Assembly: GCA_902773005.1 (NCBI GenBank)
Contig: CACYCS010000004.1
Span: 1 to 64,000 of the forward strand
Source of the DNA: an uncultured Erysipelotrichaceae bacterium
Lineage (GTDB): Bacteria; Bacillota_I; Bacilli_A; RFN20; CAG-826
Length of the DNA stretch: 64,000 nucleotides
Reading direction: 5' to 3'
Part shown: positions 52,137-64,000 of the stretch, one piece after another
Layout of the letters: each line of letters starts with the position of its first letter
Numbering within the stretch: the first letter of the stretch is position 1
Translations under genes and position numbers: made by a program
Notes under the pieces: model-generated
What the model saw: only the letters and a program-made list of their open reading frames with translations
Database searches by the model: none
What the model was told of the DNA's origin: nothing

Positions 52137-52794
52137 GCGGAGGCGGTTCGCCACCTTTGACTTGAATATCCCTCGTTGCTTTATAGTCTTCGAGGGATTT
52201 TTCAAACACCGTTCTCGCGCGGCGAAGAATCATCACGTGACGGGAAAGATATGCCTGGCATACGACGGCATAGTAGACGATCGCGACAATCCAAATGATG
52301 AAGCAAAGATAAGACGGGATATGCTCGACTAAGAATTCAGGCGTGTGGGTTACGCTTGGCCAGCGCGACAATAGGCTTAGGCCGAAGACGTTCACGAAGA
52401 GGCCTTCTTCCTCCCAATCGTAAGCGAAGAATAGATCGCTGATATCGTGGAATGGATTGATGCCCCAATTGTCGGTTGCGGCGCAGGTGATGACCCAAAT
52501 CACGAGGCCGACTACCGCAATTAGGAACGGGATAAGCGATTGGCGATAGAAGAGCCTGTTGTTCTTCTTTTTGCCGAAGCGCTTGAATTCCTTGGGCGAA
52601 TTGACGACATGGGCCACCGTAACGTTATACATCATGTTGTCAGCGCGCTTCATTTGGAAGGCCATGGTTTTCCTGACCGCGAAGCCAATCAAAGCGATGA
52701 TGATGAAAACGATGACGGCGATGATGAGGAAGATGATGAGGGCGCGGCGATCGGCATCGGACATCGCGCCGCTAGCTGCAGCGAATAAGCTCAT
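52126..52794 (-). CDS. Membrane protein, unknown
   Basis: A 222-residue protein with about four hydrophobic segments (18-45, 88-107, 165-185 and one weaker). The central loop has charged residues and KEFKRFGKKKNNRLFYRQ. Last gene of a three-gene minus-strand operon, each pair overlapping by 4 bp. The function is unknown. Confidence 0.6.
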   Translation of the reverse strand: MSLFAAASGAMSDADRRALIIFLIIAVIVFIIIALIGFAVRKTMAFQMKRADNMMYNVTVAHVVNSPKEFKRFGKKKNNRLFYRQSLIPFLIAVVGLVIWVITCAATDNWGINPFHDISDLFFAYDWEEEGLFVNVFGLSLLSRWPSVTHTPEFLVEHIPSYLCFIIWIVAIVYYAVVCQAYLSRHVMILRRARTVFEKSLEDYKATRDIQVKGGEPPPPSD

Positions 52795-53306
52795 TTGTCG
52801 CCCTCCTTTCCTTGCTTCGCGGGCTCTTCTTTCTTCGGAATCGCGGGGAGAGGATTTGGCTCGGAGCCTGCGTTATTTTGATTCGTGATCTGCTGAGTCC
52901 CCTGATTCTGGAGGGCGGGGTTAGGCTGCTGGAGATAAGGGTTTTGCTGCTGATATGGGTTCGGCTGCTGCAAATATGGATTCTGAGGGTTTGGAATGGG
53001 CTGTCCGGGCTGTTGGTAGTAGTTATTCTGAATATAGATTTGCTTCGATTGGTCGACTTCTTGAATCGGCTGCTCTTGCTTGGCGTCTTCTTGGGCGTAG
53101 GCCTTCTTGAGGATCTCATATGCCTTCTCGTCTTCCGGCAAAGGAGGGAAGAGCTTTTTGCCGCGGAAGAAGTTCACGATCATGATGATGAACTGGACGA
53201 AGAAATTGAACACGCCGAAAACGCCGATGAGGGCGATGACGACCAGAATGAACGGGAACAACAATGCCCAAAGGATCCCGAGGCCGAACTGCTTAAGCAC
53301 GTTCAT
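52791..53306 (-). CDS. Membrane-anchored protein with Pro/Gln/Asn-rich tail
   Basis: A 171-residue protein. Two hydrophobic segments near the N-terminus (about 8-30 and 33-47) are followed by a short helix and a tail rich in P, Q, N with repeated units NPYLQQPNPYQQQ. Such tails often mediate weak or multivalent interactions. It overlaps both operon partners by 4 bp. Confidence 0.6.
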   Translation of the reverse strand: MNVLKQFGLGILWALLFPFILVVIALIGVFGVFNFFVQFIIMIVNFFRGKKLFPPLPEDEKAYEILKKAYAQEDAKQEQPIQEVDQSKQIYIQNNYYQQPGQPIPNPQNPYLQQPNPYQQQNPYLQQPNPALQNQGTQQITNQNNAGSEPNPLPAIPKKEEPAKQGKEGDK

Positions 53307-54217
53307 GGCAATATTTTAGGGTCCTCCCTTTTGAGTCTCAATAGGATTAGATTGATCAATTGGGCTAAGCCCACGCCTAAGGCAATGAATCCTAGAAGCG
53401 CGAGTCCGCCATGCGGCGCGGCCGAGCGATATAATCCTGCATAAAGGAATAAGCCGGCCACCGCAAAGATCCCCAAAAACAAATAGGAGATTTTGCGGTT
53501 TTCCTGGACCAGTTCGACGATGCAAAGAACGCCCCAATAGACGGAGAAGCCAAAAGCAAGCAAACCATAAGGCGGCAAGAAGAACGCGAGAATTGAAGCC
53601 GCCCCTCCAGACAGGATTGCGAGGATCGGCGATCCCCATTTGAAGGAGATGATCTCCTCAATCGGCTCAAACCTTTGCATTTGAATAAAGATGAAAAGGT
53701 GGGCGATGGCCATCTGAGCCAAAGAATAGCCATAGATGAATAGCGGGAAGCCGATTACGGCGCCTTCTTTGTCGGAGAGCCCCACCAAAGCAAGGAGGCT
53801 ATCCTGAACATCGACCTCCAATAACGCCTTCACCAAAAGCATCGAAGCATAGAAAAGCCCGAAGGACAAAACGGAGCAAATAAACAAAACGAATGAGGAC
53901 GTGAGTCTGTTTTTGATGCCAAAGCCATATGCGGCGCCTACGAGCAACGACGGGATTACATAGAACAAAGTGTTGCTGATATTCCACGCAGAAACTGCTA
54001 AGCAGACACCTGCGGAGGCAACAAGGTATATGGGGAAGTATTTTGCTTTGCAATAGAAAGAAGCGACGGCTGAGGTAAGAGGTATCACAAGCATCAGGAT
54101 AAGCGCTGAAGCGGGGAGCAAGGCAGAGACGAGCGAAAGCACGGCATCGATTCCCGCGCAGATGGCGAGGAATGCGATGTTCTCGACTGGCGTTTCGCGC
54201 TTTCTGAATACCGACAT
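53303..54217 (-). CDS. Polytopic membrane protein (YybS/DUF2232-like or ECF S-component-like)
   Basis: A 304-residue protein with about eight hydrophobic helices. The start (ENIAFLAICAGIDAVLSLVSALLPASA, in part) looks like DUF2232/YybS proteins or ECF S-components. TAAAAT (54224-54229) ends 6 nt before the ATG without a Shine-Dalgarno sequence. First gene of the operon with the two smaller membrane proteins; together they may form a complex. The name is tentative. Confidence 0.55.
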   Translation of the reverse strand: MSVFRKRETPVENIAFLAICAGIDAVLSLVSALLPASALILMLVIPLTSAVASFYCKAKYFPIYLVASAGVCLAVSAWNISNTLFYVIPSLLVGAAYGFGIKNRLTSSFVLFICSVLSFGLFYASMLLVKALLEVDVQDSLLALVGLSDKEGAVIGFPLFIYGYSLAQMAIAHLFIFIQMQRFEPIEEIISFKWGSPILAILSGGAASILAFFLPPYGLLAFGFSVYWGVLCIVELVQENRKISYLFLGIFAVAGLFLYAGLYRSAAPHGGLALLGFIALGVGLAQLINLILLRLKREDPKILP

Positions 54218-54323
54218 AGCATCATTTTAATCCGAAAACGAATACACGGGGTGTCCGAATGACAAAATGGTCCCTTGTTTGGTCCGCCGCTTCACCGCTT
54301 AAGGAATTTCCAAAAATCCTCCT

Positions 54324-54341
54324 TTCCTTATTTATAAGGAA
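54324..54341. promoter_or_regulatory. Perfect 8-bp inverted repeat upstream of pcrA
   Basis: TTCCTTAT and ATAAGGAA are separated by TT, with weaker pairing further out. It lies 27 bp before the pcrA start, over the -35 region of the TGTAAT -10 (about 54352-54357), so it could be an operator of the pcrA-ligA unit. Confidence 0.4.
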
Positions 54342-54367
54342 TAGGAGAAATTGTAATATATAAAGGT

Positions 54368-58709
<4,342 letters not shown>

Positions 58710-58750
58710 AGTTGTATACTACCCTTATCTAGTGAAAGGAACTAGGTCAT

Positions 58751-59047
58751 ATGAAGCAGATTACAAAGGAAGTACTTCATGACGCGGCCAACCGTCTCCT
58801 CTTCGATATGTCGGACGAGGAGCTTGACACGCTCATGGAGGAATTCAAAATCCTGACCCAGCAAATGGAAACGATTGGACATATCGAAGGGCTTGAATCC
58901 TACGCCCCCATGACTTTCCCGTTTGACTGCATGGTCGATTATCTCCGCGAGGATGTCGCGGAAGAGCCGCTTCCAAGGGAAGAGGCCCTCAAGAATGCTG
59001 GCAGCGTAATGGACAACCAGATCAAGCTGCCGAAGGTGGTCATCTGA
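58751..59047 (+). CDS. gatC: Aspartyl/glutamyl-tRNA amidotransferase subunit C
   Basis: A 98-residue GatC with the typical helical N-terminus (TKEVLHDAANRLLFDMSDEEL) and the LREDVAEEPLPREEALKNA block that wraps around GatA. Its stop overlaps the gatA start. AAAGGA lies 12 nt before the ATG, and TATACT further upstream may be its own promoter. Confidence 0.9.
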   Translation: MKQITKEVLHDAANRLLFDMSDEELDTLMEEFKILTQQMETIGHIEGLESYAPMTFPFDCMVDYLREDVAEEPLPREEALKNAGSVMDNQIKLPKVVI

Positions 59048-60519
59048 TGAATTACCTAGATCTTACTATCGCGGAGATTCACCGCGCATTGCTCGAAAAG
59101 AAAGTCACGCCTCTCGAGCTGACCAAAGAAGCCCTTGAAAGGGCGAAGGCGAACAAAGAAAACGCCTTTGAGACCATCTGTGAGAAAGAGGCGCTCGAAT
59201 TTGCTGCCACTTTGACGGAGCCCGAAGAGGATAACCTCCTTTGGGGCATCCCTTATGTCGCAAAGGACAACTTCTCGACCAAGGGCATCGAGACCACTGC
59301 ATCCAGCAATATCCTGAACGGGTATGTTCCGCTATTCGATGCCACCGTCATCAAGAAGCTGCGCGAGAAAAAGGCGATTCTCATTGCAAAGACCACCCTC
59401 GATGAACTTGCGATGGGCGGAAGCGGCACAACTGGCCACAAAGGCATCACCTATAACCCATACGATCCGGAGCACAAACATCAAATCGGCGGATCTAGCT
59501 GCGGTTCCGCGGTCTGCGTTGCTGCAGGCATCGTCCCATTCGCCCTCGGCTCCGATACGGGTGACTCCGTAAGAAAGCCTGCCTCCTATGGCGGACTCGT
59601 CGGCATGAAGCCCACCTGGGGCAGAATTTCGAGGTATGGTTTGTTCCCATTCGCCCCCTCCCTTGACCACGTCGCATATTTCACTCGCTCAGCCGAGGAT
59701 AGCGCCATCGTTCTCCAAGCCCTTGCTGGACGCGATGAATATGACAGCACCTCCTCCTTCAAACCGGTCGAGGACTATTCGGCGAAGCTAGGCGAATCGC
59801 TTAAGGGCAAGCGCATCGCGGTCATCCAGGAAATCCTCGATTCCATTTCGAACAAAGAGCTCCTCGATGCGTTCCGTAAATCCGTCGAAGCGATGAAAGC
59901 AGCGGGGGCGTGCGTCGATTATGTCCATTTCCCACTTGATCTATTGAAGTCGATTTACGCGACTTACATCGTGATTTCCTGCGCCGAGGCAACGAGCAAC
60001 AACGCGAACCTCGACGGCATCAAATTCGGACCGTTCCGCGGTGGCAAGACCTATCAGGAGGTCATGTTCAATGCGAGAACCCAAGGCTTCTCCGAACTCA
60101 TCAAAAGGCGCTTCGTCATCGGTTCGTTCGCCCTTATGAGCGAGAACCAGCAAGAACTCTTCATCAGAGCGCAGCGCAACCGCGCCAAGATCGTCGAGGC
60201 GACGAACAACATCCTCAAGGAATATGACGCGATCCTCGCGCCCGCCTCGCCGACGACCGCACCGGTGCTTGGCTCTAGTTCAAGCGACAAGCTCTCCAAC
60301 GAATATCTAATCGCCGACAATTTCATGGCAATGGGCAACTTCGCTGGTCTGCCTTCTGTCACCGTGCCACTCACCTTCATCGATGGCTTGCCAATCGGAG
60401 TGAACTTCACGAGCAAGGCCTTTGATGAAGCGGGACTATTCTCAATCATTCAAGCCTATGAGGACATCACCGGCCTCAAAGGCATTTCCACCAACGTCAG
60501 AAAGGAGGCCAAACTATGA
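59047..60519 (+). CDS. gatA: Glutamyl-tRNA(Gln) amidotransferase subunit A
   Basis: A 490-residue amidase that releases ammonia from glutamine for GatB. The Ser-cisSer-Lys triad is Lys73 (VAKDNF), Ser150 (QIGGSSCGSAV) and Ser174 (GSDTGDSVRKPASYGG). The usual GGSSGGS is GGSSCGS and TGGSIR is TGDSVR, a variant I associate with Mollicutes and relatives. It overlaps gatB by 4 bp. Confidence 0.95.
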   Translation: MNYLDLTIAEIHRALLEKKVTPLELTKEALERAKANKENAFETICEKEALEFAATLTEPEEDNLLWGIPYVAKDNFSTKGIETTASSNILNGYVPLFDATVIKKLREKKAILIAKTTLDELAMGGSGTTGHKGITYNPYDPEHKHQIGGSSCGSAVCVAAGIVPFALGSDTGDSVRKPASYGGLVGMKPTWGRISRYGLFPFAPSLDHVAYFTRSAEDSAIVLQALAGRDEYDSTSSFKPVEDYSAKLGESLKGKRIAVIQEILDSISNKELLDAFRKSVEAMKAAGACVDYVHFPLDLLKSIYATYIVISCAEATSNNANLDGIKFGPFRGGKTYQEVMFNARTQGFSELIKRRFVIGSFALMSENQQELFIRAQRNRAKIVEATNNILKEYDAILAPASPTTAPVLGSSSSDKLSNEYLIADNFMAMGNFAGLPSVTVPLTFIDGLPIGVNFTSKAFDEAGLFSIIQAYEDITGLKGISTNVRKEAKL

Positions 60520-61946
60520 ACTTCGAAGCCATCATCGGACTTGAGATCCACGTCGAGATGAAGACGAAGTCGAAGATGTTCTCGGCTTCTCCGAATTCCT
60601 TCTCCCGCGAACCCAATACTGAGATCACCGTCCTCGATATGGCTTATCCTGGCGCGATGCCGCGCCCGAATAAGCAGGCGGTCATCAACGCGATCCGCGT
60701 CGCGAACGCCTTGCACATGACCATCGACCAGGACGTCTATTTCGACCGCAAGAACTATTTCTATGCCGACCTTCCCAAGGGATTCCAGATCACCCAGCAA
60801 TTCCGCCCGATCGGAAGCCACGGGTATCTCGATGTCCTCGATAAGGAAGGCAACACCAAGCGCATCAAGATCGAGCGCATCCACATGGAAGAGGACACCT
60901 GCAAGCAGCTCCATTTCGCGGACTATTCGCTACTAGACTATAACCGCGCTGGCGTCCCGCTCATCGAGATCGTTTCCGAACCCGATATCCGTTCTGGCAC
61001 CGAGGCCATGCATTACGTCGAGGCGATCCGCAACATCGTCGTCTATTCGCAAACGAGCGACGGCAAGATGGAAGAAGGATCCCTCCGCTGCGACGTCAAT
61101 ATCTCCCTCCGCCCTTATGGCTCCAATAAGTTCGGAACCAAGGTCGAGATTAAGAACATCAACTCGCTTAAGAACATCGAGCAGGCCCTCGACTATGAGA
61201 TTCAGCGTCAAAGCGCCTGCATTCTCGCTGGCATTCCCATTCAGCAAGAGACTAGAAGGTTTGATGAGGCAAGCGGCAAGACGGTCCTCATGCGCGTCAA
61301 AACCGATGCGGTGGACTACAAATACTTCTGCGAGCCTAACATTGCCCCGATCCATCTTTCGGATGAATTCGTGAAGAATGCAATCGATACCTGCCCTGAG
61401 CTTTATGACGCCAAAAAGGAACGCTACCTCAAAGCAGGCCTATCCGACAAAGATGCCGAGATCATTCTCAGCAACATCGACATGGCTGCTTATTTCGAGA
61501 AAGCCATCGAAGGCGCCAAAAGCGTCAAGACGGTCGCGAACTTCCTGATCGTTGAGGTGAATGGCTATCTCAATAAGTCTGGCTGCCCGATTACCGAATT
61601 CCCGCTTCAGGCCAAGGATCTGACCGAGATCAGCAACATGCAGGAAGATGGCTTCACCCACAAGCAGTGCACTGACATCTTCAACTATTGCCTCGAAAAC
61701 GAAGGCACGTCCCCCGCGGATGCGAAAGCAGCCCTCAAAATCGAGAAGCAGATTTCCGATGATGGAGCCGTGCTTGAATTCGTCACCGCAGTTCTTGACG
61801 CCAACCCGCAGTCCATCGAAGACTTCAAGGCTGGCAAAGACAGGGCGATCGGCTTCTTGATCGGCCAAGTCATGAAGATGGCCAAGGGCAAGGTCAATCC
61901 CGCCGCCGTCGCGAAGGTCATGAACATCGAAATCAGGAAGAGGTAA
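60516..61946 (+). CDS. gatB: Aspartyl/glutamyl-tRNA amidotransferase subunit B
   Basis: A 476-residue GatB that binds Glu-tRNA(Gln), activates it with ATP and transamidates it. FEAIIGLEIHVEMKTKSKMF, LPKGFQITQQFRPIG, LLDYNRAGVPLIEIVSEPDI and DVNISLRPYG are the conserved kinase-domain blocks, followed by the helical tail domain. Full length. With AsnRS present, GatCAB is probably needed for Gln-tRNA. Confidence 0.96.
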   Translation: MNFEAIIGLEIHVEMKTKSKMFSASPNSFSREPNTEITVLDMAYPGAMPRPNKQAVINAIRVANALHMTIDQDVYFDRKNYFYADLPKGFQITQQFRPIGSHGYLDVLDKEGNTKRIKIERIHMEEDTCKQLHFADYSLLDYNRAGVPLIEIVSEPDIRSGTEAMHYVEAIRNIVVYSQTSDGKMEEGSLRCDVNISLRPYGSNKFGTKVEIKNINSLKNIEQALDYEIQRQSACILAGIPIQQETRRFDEASGKTVLMRVKTDAVDYKYFCEPNIAPIHLSDEFVKNAIDTCPELYDAKKERYLKAGLSDKDAEIILSNIDMAAYFEKAIEGAKSVKTVANFLIVEVNGYLNKSGCPITEFPLQAKDLTEISNMQEDGFTHKQCTDIFNYCLENEGTSPADAKAALKIEKQISDDGAVLEFVTAVLDANPQSIEDFKAGKDRAIGFLIGQVMKMAKGKVNPAAVAKVMNIEIRKR

Positions 61947-61952
61947 TCTCCG

Positions 61953-62795
61953 ATGGCCGATGAAGTGAAGCAAATACAAAAGTACCTGAACGATCTCGTC
62001 GACTTTTCGTTGCCCCAATACAAAGAGCTTCCTTCGGTTGAACTCTACATGGAGCAGATCCTGAAATACATCAACGGGATCCTCGCTACCCTCTCGCCCC
62101 AGCAGGAAAAGCAGCTCACATCCTTCATGGTCAATAACTACGTGAAGGCCAAGATGATCGCTGAGCCCGTGAAGAAAAAATACAATCAGGAACAGATTGG
62201 ATACCTTATCGCCATCTGCCTCATGAAATCCACGATCGCGATGTCCGACATGTCCTTGCTCATCGAGCTAGACAAAGGCATCTCGAGGGATAAGAAAAGG
62301 ATCTATGAGTTCTGGTGCAAGATGGAGACATCCGTCTTGTCCAACTCCGCGAAGAGGGCCAAAGTCAAAATCGATGACATCGAATCGCGATACGAGAAGG
62401 AAATCGCCGAGAAGAACCCTAACGCAGAGGATAACGTTACCGATGCGCTAGGACTGCTCGCCCTTCGCCTTTCGATCCAAGCCACTGCCGACAAGCTCCT
62501 ATCTGACTACATCCTGCAGATGATTCGCCGCAGGGTCCATCCGGATGAGAAGGACGTCAATAGCGTCATCTCCTCGAAAACCGCCAAGCACGAAGAACAG
62601 CTCGGCGAGAAGGAAGCAGCCATCATCAGCGATACCATCGGCAAGAGACGGAAAACGGAGCAAAAAGCCGAAAAGCAAGAGGCGAAAGCCAAAAAAGAAG
62701 CGACCCCTGTCGCGAATTCCAAGAATTCTAAGGGTGCTCAGCCCAAGGATAATAAAACCGGCAAGCCCACCGCAAAGGGCAAAACAAAGAAGTAA
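61953..62795 (+). CDS. DUF1836-like protein with Lys/Ala-rich tail
   Basis: A 280-residue protein, 6 bp after gatB. The N-terminal half (YMEQILKYINGILATL, QLTSFMVNNYVKAKMI, KKYNQEQIGYLIAIC) matches the DUF1836 pattern, an HTH/MerR-like fold of unknown target. The last 60 residues are rich in K, A, E (unstructured basic tail). Its weak Shine-Dalgarno sequence and spacing suggest co-transcription with the gat genes. Confidence 0.75.
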   Translation: MADEVKQIQKYLNDLVDFSLPQYKELPSVELYMEQILKYINGILATLSPQQEKQLTSFMVNNYVKAKMIAEPVKKKYNQEQIGYLIAICLMKSTIAMSDMSLLIELDKGISRDKKRIYEFWCKMETSVLSNSAKRAKVKIDDIESRYEKEIAEKNPNAEDNVTDALGLLALRLSIQATADKLLSDYILQMIRRRVHPDEKDVNSVISSKTAKHEEQLGEKEAAIISDTIGKRRKTEQKAEKQEAKAKKEATPVANSKNSKGAQPKDNKTGKPTAKGKTKK

Positions 62796-62805
62796 GGAGA
62801 AAATC

Positions 62806-63816
62806 ATGCGCGTTCTAGTGACTGGTGGAACCGGGTTCATCGGCTCCGAAACTGTGATCAAATTGATCGAAAACAAATACGAGGTCGTCATCGTCGACAA
62901 CCTCTCCAATTCCAAGGAGGCCGTCCTCGATCGCATCGAGACCATCACTGGCGTCCGTCCGACGTTCTACAAAGTCGATTGCTGCGATTATGAAGCGTTC
63001 CGCGGCGTGTTCGAAAAAGAGAAATTCGAGGCCGTCATCCATTTCGCGGGTCTTAAGGCCGTCGGCGAATCCGTCGTGAAGCCGATCGAATACTATGCGA
63101 ACAACCTCGGCAGCACCTCGAATCTATTGCTCCTTATGAAGGAGTTCGGCGTGAAGAGCATCGTCTTCTCGTCCTCCGCGACCGTCTATGGCATCCCGAA
63201 GAGAGTTCCGCTATTCGAAGATGACCCCGTTCTCTCCGCGACCAACCCCTATGGCGAGACCAAGGTCATGATCGAGCGCATCCTAGAAGATGCTTGTGCC
63301 GCTGATAAGAACCTGAACGCCGCGCTTCTTCGTTACTTCAACCCGATCGGCGCGCATCCTTCTGGTCTTCTCGGTGAAGATCCTAATGGCATCCCCAACA
63401 ACCTCATGCCGTATATCACTCAGGTCGCCATTGGTAAGCGCGATCATCTCCGCATCTGGGGCAATACCTATCCCACCCCTGATGGAACTGGCGTCCGCGA
63501 TTACATTCACGTCGTCGATTTGGCGGAAGGCCATGTCGCGACCCTCAAGAAGCTTGTGACCAATCCTGGCCTAGTCGTATATAACCTCGGCACCGGCAAA
63601 GGAACCTCGGTTCTTGAAATGGTTAACGCCTTTGAAAAAGCGACTGGTGTGAAGATTCCTTACACCATCGAAGAACCGCGTCCAGGCGACGTTGCGGCGA
63701 ATTACGCGAACTGCGATAAGGCCGCGAAGGAACTTGGCTGGAAAGCAAAATACGATATCTTTGATGCTTGCAGAGATGCCTATAACTTCCAGCAGAAGAA
63801 TCCAAACGGAATTTAA
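62806..63816 (+). CDS. galE: UDP-glucose 4-epimerase GalE
   Basis: A 336-residue SDR epimerase. The NAD site MRVLVTGGTGFIGSETV, the VDNLSNSKEAVLDRIE block, SSSATVYG with the catalytic Ser, and YGETK with the Tyr-x3-Lys pair are intact, as is GTGVRDYIHVVDLAEGHV. AAGGAG lies 9 nt before the ATG. It supplies UDP-galactose for glycans; it follows the DUF1836 gene by 10 bp. Confidence 0.95.
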   Translation: MRVLVTGGTGFIGSETVIKLIENKYEVVIVDNLSNSKEAVLDRIETITGVRPTFYKVDCCDYEAFRGVFEKEKFEAVIHFAGLKAVGESVVKPIEYYANNLGSTSNLLLLMKEFGVKSIVFSSSATVYGIPKRVPLFEDDPVLSATNPYGETKVMIERILEDACAADKNLNAALLRYFNPIGAHPSGLLGEDPNGIPNNLMPYITQVAIGKRDHLRIWGNTYPTPDGTGVRDYIHVVDLAEGHVATLKKLVTNPGLVVYNLGTGKGTSVLEMVNAFEKATGVKIPYTIEEPRPGDVAANYANCDKAAKELGWKAKYDIFDACRDAYNFQQKNPNGI

Positions 63817-63827
63817 TTGAAGATATA

Positions 63828-63870
63828 ACTAAAGTGCGAGGCATGAGTTGATTGCCCCGCGTTTTAGTTT
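63828..63870 (+). terminator. Probable terminator after galE
   Basis: CTAAAGTGCGAGGC can pair with GCCCCGCGTTTTAG with mismatches, giving an imperfect stem with T-rich bases beyond. Moderate support only. Confidence 0.45.
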
Positions 63871-63981
63871 GGTCAGCCCGAATAACGATATGCCCTTCAA
63901 AGCCGTCCAATACGATCGTTGAACAGTGGCTGTCTAGGTGTTATATTTGGCCTGAAGGATCGCATATGGGAGGCATTTTGT

Positions 63982-64000
63982 ATGAAAAATAGAATAATTG
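63982..64000 (+). CDS. Partial gene at right edge
   Basis: GGGAGG (63968-63973) lies 8 nt before an ATG at 63982 and the frame reads MKNRII before the window ends. A basic, then hydrophobic, start suggests a secreted or membrane protein, but the product cannot be known from six residues. Confidence 0.45.

Overview
This window comes from a bacterium of the Bacillota, most likely a gut-type lineage close to the Erysipelotrichia/Mollicutes side of the Bacilli. The evidence is a mix of typical genes (NtdP of the DUF402 family, a DUF1836 protein, TupA-like ATP-grasp, ThiT, NatAB-like ABC exporter, LytS-type kinase), GatCAB together with a separate AsnRS, a Mollicutes-like GatA signature, and many small lipoproteins and membrane proteins. 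TGA is used as a stop codon (many ATGA overlaps), so the genetic code is standard. A flavodiiron-rubredoxin fusion points to an anaerobe that meets oxygen. Lichenase-type GH16 lipoproteins, an oligo-1,6-glucosidase-like GH13 enzyme and an extracellular nuclease lipoprotein suggest scavenging of plant glucans and nucleic acids.

Layout. 0-2.5 kb is gene-poor and holds a probable independent structured RNA gene on the minus strand (89-345, with promoter and terminator), a weakly recognised membrane protein and a 33-bp-period repeat. 2.5-9 kb has an Ig/CBM-like lipoprotein, a three-gene Sel1-repeat/J-domain/HIRAN operon, a diguanylate cyclase behind a c-di-GMP-I riboswitch, and an XRE-type membrane regulator. 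9-21 kb is an envelope and carbohydrate region: FNT channel, two GH16 lipoproteins (one with three repeated C-terminal domains), acetyltransferase, membrane-anchored carboxylesterase, EndA-type nuclease and GH13. 21-30 kb has an ABC exporter, a macrodomain/LytS-type kinase/SARP-type regulator operon, a C69 peptidase, and a 562-residue orphan gene bracketed by direct repeats just before ruvX. 30-37 kb has membrane proteins, the flavodiiron enzyme and a MacB-type ATPase without a classical permease. 37-43.3 kb is a surface-polysaccharide group (TupA-like, flippase, three glycosyltransferases). 43-54 kb holds ung, a TPP-riboswitch-controlled ThiT fusion, ntdP-tsaE-tsaB/rimI-tsaD, asnS and small membrane proteins. 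54-64 kb is a dense housekeeping run: pcrA-ligA, gatCAB, a DUF1836-type gene and galE.

Two expression themes stand out. First, genes that start transcription units repeatedly have a -10 hexamer ending only 5-13 nt before the start codon and no Shine-Dalgarno sequence, while genes inside operons have good Shine-Dalgarno sequences; leaderless transcripts therefore look common here. Second, regulation by RNA is prominent: a c-di-GMP-I switch, a TPP switch and the unidentified structured RNA. All functional names are judged by reading the sequence; no database search was run.
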